Origin: Lanius collurio
Lineage: Eukaryota > Chordata > Aves > Passeriformes > Laniidae
Length of the DNA stretch: 64,000 nucleotides
NCBI GenBank assembly: GCA_020086605.1
Contig: JACBWW010000038.1
Coordinates: 6,886,250-6,950,249, forward strand
Reading direction: 5' to 3'
Part shown: positions 11,901 to 23,944 of the stretch, piece by piece
Position numbering within the stretch: position 1 is the stretch's first letter
Layout: the number at the start of each line of letters is the position of its first letter
Translations under genes and position numbers: made by a program
The notes under the pieces: model-generated
Databases searched by the model: none
What the model was told of the DNA's origin: nothing
Seen by the model: the letters and a program-made list of their open reading frames with translations, nothing else

Positions 11901-14900
11901 GATGGAACTCTGGGCCTCTGACTGTGTGTCCCTGAGCTCAGGAACCCTCACTTCAGTCAAAAATCAGCTGGCTTCAGTTAACTTAACGAAGTGTTCTGTA
12001 TTTCCTAAGGATGAGTGGTTTTAACAGAAAAAGATTAGGGAGCTCACAAACAAGGAGTGGAGTGTGGATATGATGGTGCCAGCAGAGATGCCAGACAGCT
12101 GGTACCTCCCTGAGCCCAGTCATGCTGGGATGCAGTTTTCCAGCACTGAGTGATGAAGTCTGGGGTTGAGTGTTTCTGTGACACTGGTTTGGGAGCTAGG
12201 CACAGTGATTAAATCTACTTTTTATCTGCCCCATGTCCTATTAGCTGTGATTGTGCTATCTACACTATCTTGTTTTCTCTTGTTAAAAAAAAATAACAAA
12301 ATCTTCCTGCTCTCTGCTGCTGCTGTGTTAAATATAAGTGTAAACCAAGAGAGCATTTGAGAGCAGCAAGAAGTGCCTGCTGCAAAGCACTGTCTGATCC
12401 CTTCCCACCATAAAGACACAAAACAGGCTGGTTACTTGTGATGTCACCTCAGAACAGGATGGTTAAGCAGATGCAGGTCATGTAAAATATATGGGAGGTC
12501 CTTATAATCACTTTAGGAATACAGGAGTTTGTTTATTTTTGAAGCAATGCTATTAGCTACAGGTCCCATTGTATCCTACCAATTTAGCTGTGTCAAAGAT
12601 GTGATTAAGCCTCAGCTATGGGACTCAAGTAAAACTGCCAGATCACATTAGTAATACAATTTGTACAGCGGCCATTTCCAGCTTTCTTTTCTATGCAAGG
12701 CTTTGCTGCAGATTTGGTTTTCATTCCTCACTCCTATTCATTGAAGGGACACATGGAATTATAAATCAGTAGTTAAAATTCATATTAGTTGGAATTTAGG
12801 AATTAAGAAATTTGACTTCTTAATGAAGAAATTTGATTCTTTGCATTCACATTTGAATTATGGTTGATGGCAGAGCTAAGTTGGGGTCAGATGTGTTCTG
12901 ATTTCCAATGAGTCTTGGTTTTAAAGGCCTTTGGCATATATAATATTGGCACTCCATATAAACCCCATGCATGAAAAGCTGACCTTAAGATTTGGCCTCT
13001 GCTGAATTTATATGTGATTCAAGGGAAGGTTTTTCAGAATCATGTAAGGCAGGAACGGCCTTCTTCCCTCTTTCCCTTTTTTCTTTTCAGTGGAAATGAG
13101 GTCCTAACCAGTGTATATTCCCAGATTTCTCAAAAGAATCCTAATCTTGTCTGGGACCAAAATGTTCTGTCCAATATTTAAATAGCTTTTTAATTTTTAC
13201 TATTTTTGTTAAAAAGATTTCTATGGATTCTAACTGGTTTAAATACACCAGTCCAGATCCACTAAGCATAGCAAACACTAGATTCATGGATGAAATCAGT
13301 CCATTCATGTAATTTTTCTAGAACTAGTAGTATTTTCTATTTCACCATATATATCCCTTTAAGACTCCCAGTTTTATGCTTGCTGCCTTATCAAGAAACT
13401 GGGTTTGTGATTTGCATTCTTGATCACAAGAATTGTGTGATTTTTATTTAGCAGATTGAGAGATGTCATAAAGAAAAAATGTGAGCAGGCATTACTTGGC
13501 CCCATGTTTATATTCCTTCAGTCTCACAAGTGCTAAATTCTGGTTTTAATTTCATCATTGAAATTACAGGACCTTCTAAAGATCTGGCTGCGTCCCAAAA
13601 CATCCTGTTGAAAAATACCTCTAAAGTTGCAGCTGTGCCAAGTAACCTTCTGCAGACAAAAGTCTCAATGTATCATTAATTGCTTGTTTGCAAAGACACC
13701 TTAGTATCTCTCACTGGCAGATCTTTTGGGAAATGCAGACAGGGATATATGTGCGCTCTGCTCTCCCTTAGCTACACTGACTGCAGTGAGGTAGATGAAG
13801 CATCCAGTCAGACCTGTGACTTGGGCAACACTTCAGAGGAGCTGAGCCTAGAACTGGCTTGGATCCTGGCTGGTTCCATCTGGAAATGACATATGCAGAT
13901 GATAGTTGATGAACTGTCAGTTTTGACCACATACAAAGATCCACGAAGCACAGGAATTCCCCGGTGTATGCAGTAGCTGCTGTGGGGCTCCTGAATCTTG
14001 GAGCAGCTATAGACCAGCCTGAGCAGGTCCTGTGTGTTTCAGGAATGCTGGCCTGAACTAAAACATGCTTCAAAAAGCACTCCTGTCAATGCAAGAAGAG
14101 AAATAGCTTCTTAGTTTCTAGTTTTGATTGCTTTAGTGTTTGTATTTGTTGGGAATGCAAGAAGGCTATGTATTCTGGCTGGGTGTACATCACTGCAGGT
14201 GACATGCTGCTCCATTTGAGATGAACCTCAACAAAGGCTGTAAATTTTAAATGTAGGAAGTTTTCATCTTCAGTTCAAAAGTGCCACTCAGTAATGCCAA
14301 AACTGCAGGCACACTGCAAGCACCAGCTCACAAGGGTGCACACAAACACTTCTGCTTCTACAAGCCTAAGAGAAAGTGTTTTGAATCGTTTTGCTTAATT
14401 CTTTTTAAAAAGAGTTGTTTAGGCAGTGTCTTATGAGAACATACAAGCTTAATGGTGTCAGTCAGTGTGCAATTCACAACAGCTCAGGTTTGATATAAGC
14501 ATTATATTTGTCTTTGCTAGAAAGGATACCCTGGACAATTTTCAAGTGCTGCAGCTGCTTCATCTTCTCACTCATGAAGACAAAGTGTGATAGCAAGGCT
14601 TAGCTATGCTGCATTGTATGTTGTGTGCATGAGCCTACACGCAGGGTTTTGTGGCCAGTAATGAACATTCCAGAGTCAGATTTTGATGTCAGCAGAAGCA
14701 GTCTCTATAGAAGCCCCAACCCATTACAAGATTCCAGTTAAAGTTTAAATTAACTTCCTTTAGTTTGTTTCCTTTATGCTTCAAAAAGTTACTAGACATG
14801 AGTAGTGGAAGAATCTGAAGAGAAAAAGCAATTTCATTTTCAGAAATACTGAAGACATATCACTGCTACTTTCTAATTTGTTTTTCAAGTTAATAATTCC

Positions 14901-16227
14901 CATGGCAACCAGGAGAGAGAAAAAGGGAGGAAGGGATTGTGTGCTGGTGGTGAAGTGGACCTACGCAAAGCTGCTGTGTATCAACTGTGTTTTCAAAACA
15001 ATCAATTGTGATTTTCAGATCCCTCAGACCATGTGAGTTATATTTGACAGATTCTGCCAACTACATTCTGTGACGTCTGGGAGTGAGGGCAGTCTAGGCA
15101 GTAGCTTTTGAAAACAACATTTATCCTCATCGGTAAGATAAAGGTGTCAGAGGAACCCAGAGACATCCATGGAAACAAATAATGATTCAATATGCAAAAC
15201 TAGTTTTCTGGTCCTAGGGAAAAGTAAGAGAGGCACATTTTTGAGAGCTGCATTTGAGCATCCATATGAATGAAGGAAGGGAGAATTGCAATGACACGAT
15301 GAACTGAATATTCTGGAGGACTTAAATGATAGGAATTATTTCTGAAATGTTTGCTCAAAATACCAATTTATCAAAGATAACATTTGTGGCATATCAGGCC
15401 CTGATGCATGCATCTCTATGTTATACACCTAATACAATGGAGAAAACACTGATGTTTCTGATATTGTATATTAGCTGGGTGTCTGGAGTAGCCAGGAGAA
15501 CGAGTAGACTGAATCTGTTACAGGAAAGGATTAGTTTATTGCATTTATATTGAGAGTTGAATTGTTTAATGGAATGCAATAGCAGGTTACTAGTAATTTC
15601 CTCAAAGGAGCCCTGAGATGGAACAGGCAGTAAGAACAAGTATCATTTAATGCATGGCATTAGGAAGTTGCATTAAAGTAGCTACCTCTCTGGTGTGTTC
15701 TCAGAATTTTGTGGCCAGCTGGCTCACTGGGAAATCATTCCTCATTGGTTTAATGTATTCTCATGAGAATAGGATCTGCTTACCAGATTTTTGCCTTTTA
15801 ATATACTTTAATTGAGTACAGAGTGGTTGGTTGTTTGGTGTGTTGTTTTTTGGGTTTTGTTTTCCTTGAATGTGTGTGACAGCATATGTTGGAGTGAGTG
15901 AATTCTATGTTAGTAAAAAACACCTGACTAACATCCTTCAAGCTGGCAACAAGCTCATGCTTGTTTTGGAAGTGCCTGTAAGCCCTAACCGCATATCAGG
16001 ATCCACTGTAACAACTGAAGGTATCAACCCCTGTGCACCCCAGAAATAGCAGAAAAAAAAGATACCCTTGTGCCTTCATTATTCACAACTGAAATAATTA
16101 ATTGAAGTAATGAGAGTTCTTGTTTCTCCATTCTCACCTTCCAGTGCTGTGCTATCCTGCTGCATTCCAGGGCTAAAAGCAAGAAGAAATATCCAGAGTT
16201 ATGTAGGTTCTTCCCTTAAGACTGGCA
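11901..16227. other. Unique AT-rich DNA, partly CNE-like
   Basis: No supported gene. The interval 12.4-13.6 kb is AT-rich, free of recognised repeats, and contains many TAAT/ATTA and GATTA-type words. It may include conserved non-coding elements, but that cannot be decided from one sequence. The remaining DNA shows only short chance frames. Confidence 0.45.
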
Positions 16228-16500
16228 TTGTGGAATAAGGATCAAGTAGTTGCAGCTCTTGAAGGTCATCCAGCCCAGCCACTGTTAAAGTTGGGCCAGC
16301 TGCTTCAGGTTGTTGGGGACTGTATTCACTTTGGCTTTGAGTATCCCCAAGGATGGAGACTCCACAGTTTCTCTGGGCAACCTGCACCAGTGTTTGGCTC
16401 CACTCACACTGAACAGCTTTTTGCTGGTATGTAATTGCAGTTTCCTGTGTTGGAATGAATGCCGTGCCCCTCTATCTGCCACTCTGTGGTTCACTAAGTG
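16228..16500 (-). mobile_element. Old, diverged CR1 LINE fragment
   Basis: The plus strand reads like the reverse complement of a CR1 tail. Blocks are gaaggtcatccagcccagcc, tgagtatccccaaggatgga, tccacagtttctctgggcaa and ctgcaccagtgtttggctcc. They appear in CR1 order but with many substitutions, and the usual terminal 8-bp units are gone. This indicates an older insertion than the copies at 2888 and 6123. Both limits are approximate. The next 380 bp (to about 16880) could be a further decayed part but shows no clear CR1 block. Confidence 0.75.
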
Positions 16501-19500
16501 ACTGACTACACCTTCCCATTCCTTGAGGGCAGCAAGAAATCCTCTCTTTTGCCTACAATTTCTAGGGCAAGCCCCAGTTTGCTGTCAATATTGTAGACAG
16601 TAGTGGGGACAGAGGGATGTGATTGTTTGAGTTGCAGGTACCTGTGCTGAACCTGCTGCTGCACAAGGTCATTTTGTGCAAACCAAGTTTGATTTTCCCC
16701 AGCAGCCTGGCTTTATGTCTTGAACTTGTCAGCCTCAGGCAGCACTTACTGGAAGGCTGGAACATTTGGAGATAGGAGAAGCTCTTTCCCTTCTGGGAAA
16801 ACAATACCCCTTCTGGAGTATCTTGCGCCCTAGAACTGAGGTTTTGAAAACTGGCAGTTGTGATGGATTCCTGTGCCACTTTCTGCAGGAAGAAGGGAGG
16901 GAAAGAACGGATTAACCATCATTGCTGGCATACTTAGCCTTTTCAGTAATGAATAATTACTAACTAAGCAGGGCTGTTAGTATTCTTCTTTTCATTCTAT
17001 GCACAATGAGCAAATTTTAGCTAAAAATTTCAATAGTTCCTGCATTCTGCCTGTTGAAACTCCCCCCTGCTATTCAAGCAGGTATGAAATACACTGCCTT
17101 ATGTCCCAGGCTGCTGCTCAGTGATGAGGTAGCCCCAAAATAGATGAGGAGGAATCTTGGCACTCGGTTTGCAAAATCAACTCGGTGATATGATCTGTAC
17201 TATATTAATTTGCTGGATTATTATTATTTGAAAAGTAAGATGTTTTCTGCAGATAATTTTCTGCATTCAGGGAAAGGGTTGCCAGGGAATACACAGTTAT
17301 CTGCAGAACTAGCTGCTACAAATTCTCCTCAGATAGTTCTGTTTGGTAATTTCTTCAAAATTTATTTTTCTTGTGATGATTAAATGCAGTGTACTTGTAA
17401 AGACATTTTTGAGTATGTTCTATCTTGCTAACTGATCCATATGGTCAGTGTTGCTGTGGGACTGTCTGCCCTACAACAGAAGGAAGGCTGATTCCCCAAG
17501 GATGAAAAGTGAGTTTCAAATGCCCAGAATTCCAGTTCTGAGAGCAAAGGACCATCCAGGACATGAAGTCTGGTCTAACTCACTTTAATTGCCAATTAGA
17601 GAACTGATTTCCTACTAAACTTTTGGTTTAGCCTCTTGAAGCGGGGGTATAGTCCCCTAAAATTAAGGGTATAATTTTAGAAATTCCTAACGTGGTATTG
17701 TATCACTGTGCAATTAATATTTTTTCTGTATAGGAATAGGGAATAAATAATCTCTACAGTTAAAGCAGTAGAACAAGGTCTTAGTTATTTATAAATTAAA
17801 ATGAAAACTCCAAACCTATACCCCTGTCCCAATCCTTAAAAGGAGGAGTGGTGGTTTAGGATGCCTGAGACAAACTAAGAAACGTTTGCTCCAACCTTAC
17901 ACTCTCTGAAACCTGTGGCAAAATTTTTACTTTCCCTAGTTGTAAATGTTGGGAAGAAATCAACATCTTGAGCTGATGATAATGATGAGGAGGCGGATCA
18001 CAGGTCAAGCCTGTGAAGTAACGTCAGGAAACAGGTGACCTGTTACACAGACCTCTGGAAGTCAATATGTACAGTGGTAATACGCTTTATTTCCTGTGAC
18101 AGATCATTCTTGAAGGACTGTGGGGTCTCTCCATGTGAACTGCTGTCCCCACAGATGGCCATAGCATTTCCACGTTGTATTGTTTTATAGGAAAGAATAT
18201 GCTTACTCTTAAGCAAATCCTTATTTTATAATTTTAGGTAGGGTGGCAAAGAAGGAAGAAGCCAATTTGCTTGTTGACTTTGAGGATTTTGCTGGTACCA
18301 GCCTCTTTTCCCCTCTTATCTATGTAGCCTGTAGTATCAGGGTGGTAGCCCTCAAGCTGCCGAGTGCTAAGTGCATTTGATCAGTATCATTAGCAGCCCC
18401 AAGAAATTGATTATCATCCACAGCTGAGTGTTCAGAGCAAGCGCACAGCCAATGGCAGTCACTTAATCTGTCATGCCTGCATGTTCTTGTCCTTCTGAGA
18501 TCTATCAGCTGTGTAGCCTCTCACCCCATCAGCAAAATCACTGATGGCGGCTTCGTATCTACTGTGTACCCATTATGTCACCTGTATTAACCAGCTGAAC
18601 TGGCTGCAGTGAACATGGGAGAAGGATTTACAGCAGCGATGGCAGTTTGTAGGTCTTATTTTAGTCTTCCTTTTCATGCATATCTAAGCCTGGATTTTTG
18701 TGGGAAGAGGGGGTAGTCTTTAAATGTACACTGCTCAATTATTTTTCTGGTGTTAGTATTAATTGCAAGATTCAAAATAGGTTGATTAGAATAAGACCTC
18801 ACAGGGATGTTTATAATTCAGATTTTGGAGATGTGACTAATGAATAACAACCACAGCTAATCAGTTCTCAAAACTGATGGTAATGAGCAGAAGAGGGGGA
18901 GGAAGCCAAGCTGGATCTCTGCTAATGCACTGCAGTGGAAGACAGCAAGGGCTCTTAACATGTGTTTGATTCAGATGGAATTCTTTTTTTTTCACACGAA
19001 AAGCCATTTTTTTTTTAAAGCAGAGCTTGAAGATAAATTTTAAATAACCTGTAGTTTGCTACAGCCTTTAAAGTTAGGGTAGTATTTAATTGTTTGATCT
19101 GTTTAGAGACTTGAGTATTCTTATGGCATCTTTGGGCTTTTTATTTACAAGTTGAATTTTTCTGCATTCATAACTGCTACAGAAATGACAGCACTGAACA
19201 CTGGAGTTCTTTATTCACAGAACTGGCACCACAGGGGCATTAACAGTGTGTTTTTTCTCTGTGTTTCCAAGATTTTTGACCTTGACCAAGGTCATTTCTT
19301 AACGATGAGATGATGTGGTAAGTCTCCTGCTATAACCTGGCTAGTCCTCTGCCTCTGTGCACATTTCTTTAACCATGTAGTGAATTTGCTGTCCTGAATA
19401 AGAAAGAACTTGAAATATATCAGATGCTCCTGAACTGGAACTTCAGTCAGGAATTATCGTGATCCACACAGGAATTGGGATACTGTTAGTTTTGGAAAAT

Positions 19501-20355
19501 GCCTTTAAAATCCTAGGCTGACATCTTCATGTCAAATCTCCCTGTTTCTGCCATGTGCCATATCTTTGTAAGGAGAGAATTTCCTACCAGCCCTTCAGGT
19601 TGTACATTTTAGTTTGGGGATTTTTTGACACTGAAGAACACATTTGTTGTCAAAGAGCATTCTCTGAAGTTGAACAAATAATTCCACTTAACACCAGTGA
19701 GACTGCTTGTGGAAGGAGGGTGAGAGAAGAAATTGTGTGTTGGCTGGTGAGGTACCTGTACACATTTCAGTGCACCCAGGGAGGCTCTGCAGATGCCTGC
19801 TGCCTTTAAGAAAAGAACAAAATGCAATGACCACACGCAATTTCAGTAACTCAGTTTTGCCATTCGACATAAAGCTGAGCTGCTGGTTTGTGTCATTTAT
19901 CTTTAAATAATACCATAGAACCCAACTCAGTGTGACCATGAGAATGGGGTTCTTCTTTTGACAGTGAGCAGTGTGGTTTCTAAATAAAGCAAATGGTAGA
20001 AATTGGTTGTGTTTAATGCTTCAGGTACTGGGGCAAAGGGTACACTAAGGTCAAGGTTATTCCAGTTGCTTATGTCCAGCATGAGTCTTTGGGGAAGTAA
20101 GACAGGCACCTCTACATGTCTCCTGCCCTTCACTTTCTGTTCGCACTATTTATCATTCACAAGATCTGACTCAGTAGCAGTTCAGCTGAAAACTTTCCTA
20201 TTTGGGGGGACAGTGAGTTCAAATCAGGGAGCAGTCCATTGTGCAGCTCCATGAACATTACTGCTGGCATGGGACAAGGAAGTAGAGAGCCAGGGAATAC
20301 TTCCCTGAGAAACAGGCCTAGTATGTTGATATATGGGTATATGGGTGTTTATGCT
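16501..20355. other. Unique non-coding DNA
   Basis: No supported gene. It includes a small inverted-repeat structure at 17644-17824 with an inner perfect hairpin. A stretch at 18.36-18.92 kb is rich in homeodomain-type and E-box words and looks like conserved non-coding DNA (see findings). A short T run and an A/T-rich patch occur at 18985-19018. Confidence 0.45.
17644..17824. repeat. Small inverted-repeat element with inner hairpin
   Basis: The left arm GGGGTATAG (17644-17652) is matched exactly by its reverse complement CTATACCCC (17816-17824). Just inside the left arm is a perfect 9-bp hairpin CTAAAATTA / TAATTTTAG with a 6-base loop (17657-17680). The interior is AT-rich. The layout resembles a miniature inverted-repeat element of about 180 bp, but no flanking target duplication is seen and no second copy was noticed in this window. 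A chance arrangement remains possible. Confidence 0.3.
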
Positions 20356-20535
20356 TGTCTCCGTTTGGAAGACAGGTGTCTGCCAAGGAAGGCGGGAACC
20401 TTCCTTGGAATGGGCAATATGACCTCCTTCTCTCTGAATTATTGTAACTTTGAAATTAAGGGGCTTTCAGGCAAGGATATGGGAAAAGGAATAACAATTC
20501 TTTACCAGTTTGTGCATGAATACGGAGGCAAACAA

Positions 20536-20553
20536 ACAGCAGCAGCAGCAGCA
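20536..20553. repeat. Short (CAG)n tract in LTR
   Basis: About five CAG/AGC units inside the family C LTR. The other family C copy has a non-repetitive AAC/ATA-rich sequence at the same place, so the tract arose after the copies separated. Confidence 0.8.
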
Positions 20554-21114
20554 CCAAACAGAACCAGAAGCCAGTGCCAGCCTCTCTCGGCCGCAGGCCC
20601 TTTCCCCTTCGGTGCAGTTCCACTCACAGCCGCCAGGGGCCGCTGGTGGCTCCCAGCCGGGCAGGGCGGCTGCGGTGATTCCCCCGCGCCTGCAGGGGGC
20701 GCTGTGACGTGAGCGCAGCTGTGTCTCCCTCACGTGGTAATGGCAGGCGGGCTGGATGGCAAAAGCGGGCTGCAGCAGGAACCTCGGAGTAGTGGCTGGG
20801 ATGGCCGGGCGGGCTCACCTGGGGTAGCAAGCACAAGGTGGAAGAACCTCGGCAGCTGTGGCAGGAGCTGCTGGGTCTCCTGGCAGGCAGAAGGTGCAGG
20901 GCTACAGTGTGGCAAAAAAATGCCCTGGTGCAGTGGCAGAGAAGTAGCAGGGCTGGGCAGCCGCAGGCAGGCTCCCAAAGATGGCCGGGAGAAGCTCCCT
21001 CAGAAGAGGAAGGGACTTAGAGTCCTGGGGTTTCCCCTGAGCCACCTGAGTGGATGGTGTGGGTCTTTTGTTTTGTGAGTTAGGGTGTTAAGGTCCCAGT
21101 GCCATATCCCAGGT

Positions 21115-21339
21115 AAATGTCACTCAAAGGGACAGGAGATGAGTTTCCCTCCCCTGTGCATGCTCAGGCACTGAGACCAGGGAGCCCAAGTCTGCTAACC
21201 TGCTTTCTGTCCACTGGGAGGGTGAATTGGCTTCTTTCCTCAGAGATTTGAACTTCCATCTTTCTGGAATCCTTTATGAAATGAAGGGAAGGTTTTGGTT
21301 GACTGTAAAATGCAAGCTAAAAGGGCGGGCCTGCAAAGT
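21115..21339 (+). repeat. Unclassified duplicated unit, copy 1
   Basis: This 225-bp segment recurs at 27342-27572 in the same orientation. By eye the copies differ by four substitutions and one 6-bp indel (AGTTTT present only in copy 2), about 98 percent identity, and similarity stops sharply at both ends. It begins AAATGTCACTCAAAGGG and ends GCGGGCCTGCAAAGT. There is no poly-A tail, terminal inverted repeat or flanking duplication. Both copies contain ggcttctttcctcag, which resembles a splice acceptor, and a short open frame after it. Copy 1 lies within extra DNA in a family C LTR. I do not recognise the family. Confidence 0.85.
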
Positions 21340-21702
21340 GATCTTATGTGCAGAGCTCCACTCATGGAAGTGGAGTAGAAGACAGCAGGAGATAGAGCCT
21401 TGCAGTGGTGGTGAATTCTCCCCACAGTGACCGCAGCCTGTCTCCCCTCCAGTGCCAAGAAGTGAGAGAAAGAGAGCAAGGAGCTGTACCCAGCTCCTTC
21501 CCCCAGCCCAAATCTCGAAGTATCTCTTGCCCCTTCAAGAGAAAATGCCCCAGGTAAAGAGAGTAGCCAGCTGTACCCTTCCCCTGAGCTACCTCAACTT
21601 CTTTTGTCTCTCTTAAGTACCAGTCATTACTGTCTCTTACCAACATATGGGAGAAAATTCCCTGAGAGAAAGAAACAGAAGGAAAAGTCCTAAACCCCAG
21701 CA

Positions 21703-22469
21703 ATGGTCAAGAGAGATAGAGAGTCAGCTTAGAAAATTTTCTGTTGGCAATGAAGTTTTCTGTTTCAAAAGCATTTTAACAGATAATTCTGTTTTCTGCA
21801 GAAAGTTGAGCCCTTTGCTGATAAAACAACACTAAGCAACTATCTGTGTCTCTTAAGCATTTCACATGCACAAGTATACATATATCATTAGTCATTATGT
21901 AATGGAGATGTAGAATATTCTCAAGTCATGAGAAGTTCTGCAAAAGCCCATAGCTTTTTATGGTTCCCTGCACTTAATAGTTACAGCTCCTTTGGATGAC
22001 AGTGGCCACTGCAACATCTCGGTTTTTGCCCGGTGTTGATGACGTGATGTGGCTATTGACTCCTGCAGGAGGGTTCATGGCACCTGATGAAAGTTGTATC
22101 AGTCTTATAAGACTTATGGGTAACTTTTTTATGGTTCTGACAATCTTCTGCATTATTACACTCCACTAGGGTTCAGAGGCCCTAGCATCAGATCATTGCT
22201 TTGGCGCCATTTGCAGTATAGCTTATTTTTGGGTGTGACTGCATGTTCCTAACTTTTCCATAGCCTCAGCTTTAGGGTTTGCAGCAGCAGTAGCGTGACT
22301 ATGTGAAGACAGCTTCATCAATGCTGGGTTCCTCACTAGCTGATGTTTTTTATGAGAAAAAGGCTCATCAGTCAAAAGGCTTTTGTGGGTATACATCACC
22401 TAAGTCTGCATCAGTTCCTGGGCCAGTGCTCCCTATAGAGACGTGCATGTTACATTTGATTTTTTAACT
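21703..22469. other. Unique non-coding DNA between LTRs
   Basis: No gene or recognised repeat between the family C LTR and the family D LTR. Nothing in the sequence links the two as parts of one provirus, because their ends and families differ. Confidence 0.5.
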
Positions 22470-22930
22470 TGTTAGAAATGCCGCTGCCCAAATTAAGATG
22501 CAGACAAGCCCATATGCCAAAGTCAATAGTATGGGTTTTATTTATTAGTAAATATGAAAGAGACAGAGAGAGAAAAAGGAAGAGAAAGAAGTAGAAAAAA
22601 GGTGGGGGGACAGAAAGAGAGTGACAGAGACAAAATAAAGAAAATATCCCCACTCTGTGGATCCCACTAGCATCCCAATGATCCTTTCCAGATGATCTTC
22701 TTGGTGGTGAAGGTCCCCCAAGAAGCACAGAATGGATTAATATACGCTCAGGTTGGGTGGGAATGCCTAGGTACCTCCCCAGGGGGCCGTAGTGGAAGCA
22801 GTTTAACACAGTCTCTTATAGCAGACTCTCGATCTGTTGCATCACTTTGCAATATGTGCAGTGCTGTGGTGCAAGGCCTCAGGAATGAGTCTGGGGAGCA
22901 CTTTGGGGGGGTCTTTGATGGATTATGACA
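22470..22930 (-). mobile_element. 3' LTR, family D (endogenous retrovirus), antisense
   Basis: On the minus strand the LTR starts TGTCATAATCCATC at 22930 and ends ...GGCATTTCTAACA at 22470. An AATAAATAAAACCC polyadenylation region (complement of 22537-22546) lies near its 3' end. Immediately upstream on the minus strand is a purine-rich AACTGAGGGGG (22931-22941), the expected position and composition of a retroviral polypurine tract. That makes this a 3' LTR with some internal sequence at higher coordinates, not a simple solo LTR. The plus-strand R/U5 side carries a long purine-rich GAGA-type stretch at 22553-22636. No 5' LTR partner is visible in this window. Confidence 0.75.
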
Positions 22931-23300
22931 CCCCCTCAGTTGCCTCCTACATGCATGTCCCATGGATGTGGCCTGTGGGGCTAGGGGTTTCATAGTGGGG
23001 CTGGTTTCTGTAAGGGAGGATGGGTGTTCACTGCCTCCAACCAGAGTTTACACCACACACCCAAAACCTCCTCCCCCCACCCTTGGTTGCAGGGGGGAGG
23101 GGTGTCTGTGCAAACCTGGCCTCTGTGGGTCGTGATCTCCCTCACTCCAAACCCAGCCAGGGATGATTCTCCACTGTGTTTGGCTTTCTTGTAGATGTGT
23201 TACTTTCCTTCAGCCTTGTTTGTTTCTCCCTAGACCTGAGATGATTAAACAATAGTGTCACCTGTTATTTTATCTAGGCGACTTAACTCACAGTCCAAAG
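22931..23300 (-). mobile_element. Probable truncated internal ERV sequence upstream of family D LTR
   Basis: This DNA lies 5' of the 3' LTR in the element's orientation, beginning with the polypurine-tract-like AACTGAGGGGG. No intact gag, pol or env frame can be read. The longest minus-strand frame here is short and runs into the LTR. G-rich and C-rich patches (around 23070-23100) differ from the AT-rich flanking DNA. Where the element ends is uncertain. It is assigned to the provirus by position and composition only. Confidence 0.35.
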
Positions 23301-23944
23301 TTCCAGTCAGGCATCTTCAAGGAGGAGTGGGCTTCTGTGGTTATAGCTTCTTTTATAGTTTTTGCTATAATGGGCAAAGCTCCTTCATAACAATGTTTAA
23401 GGCATGAACCATTTCAGTCCCTGACAGTGTATGACCTTCATTATTGGAACATGAATATCACATCCTAGGAACTGTAGAGACAGGAATGTGTGTGTTGGGA
23501 ATAGGAGGAAGAAGGAGCAGTCTTATCTTCTTTTGATTCAGCTGCAGGCTCTGAGGAAGAGAAGGCTTTTCTTCATTCTTTCAACCCCTCCTCTAATTTA
23601 TTTGTGACCAGTCCTGGCAGAATAATCCTGCTGAACAGTTAAAAGTCATATATTTTATATTGCAGCTGTGATCTTAACAAGAACAGAGGTGTGAGGGACA
23701 GAGCAAACTCATGCAGGAAGAACCTTTATAAACACACAGGATTTTCATTTCTTATGTTAGCATTTTGAATGCGTGAACATTGCCTAAAAGGGAGCAGTGC
23801 AGCCAGCATTATGCTGTATGCAGGAGGGAGATGGAGCAGAGATGGAGATGCAGGTCATTAGTCATTTATCTGCTCAGCCAGCCTCTTCCTCTGCCAGGGC
23901 AGGCAGCTAGTACTGGCAGGAGCAAAGTCCCAGGGCCATGTCAT
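23301..23944. other. Unique non-coding DNA
   Basis: I see no gene or recognisable repeat. Decayed internal sequence from the family D element might extend into it, but nothing identifies it. Confidence 0.4.

Larger units (their letters stand above)
20356..21702 (-). mobile_element. LTR, family C, antisense, with extra inserted segment
   Basis: On the plus strand it begins TGTCTCCGTTTGGAAGACAG and ends near ...CTAAACCCCAGCA. This is the reverse complement of the family C LTR at 28877-29816 (which starts TGTTGGGGTTTTGGG and ends AAACCGAGACA). Flanks are ATGCT and ATGGT, a 4-of-5 match compatible with an aged 5-bp target duplication. Shared blocks include gaattattgtaactttgaaa, gccagcctctctcggccg and cctgcagggggcgctg. 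It is about 400 bp longer than the other copy, because roughly 21010-21375 holds DNA absent from that copy, including the duplicated unit at 21115-21339. An AGC tract at 20536-20553 is also specific to this copy. Confidence 0.8.

Noticed and set aside
20239..20712. 157-codon plus-strand frame
   Set aside because: It lies almost entirely in an antisense LTR, and its glutamine/alanine stretch comes from a CAG repeat.
22464..23288. 6-bp TTAACT on both sides of the family D LTR region (22464-22469 and 23283-23288) as a target duplication
   Set aside because: The right-hand element end would not begin with the LTR's TG terminus, and a 6-bp match within about 1 kb is not unlikely by chance.
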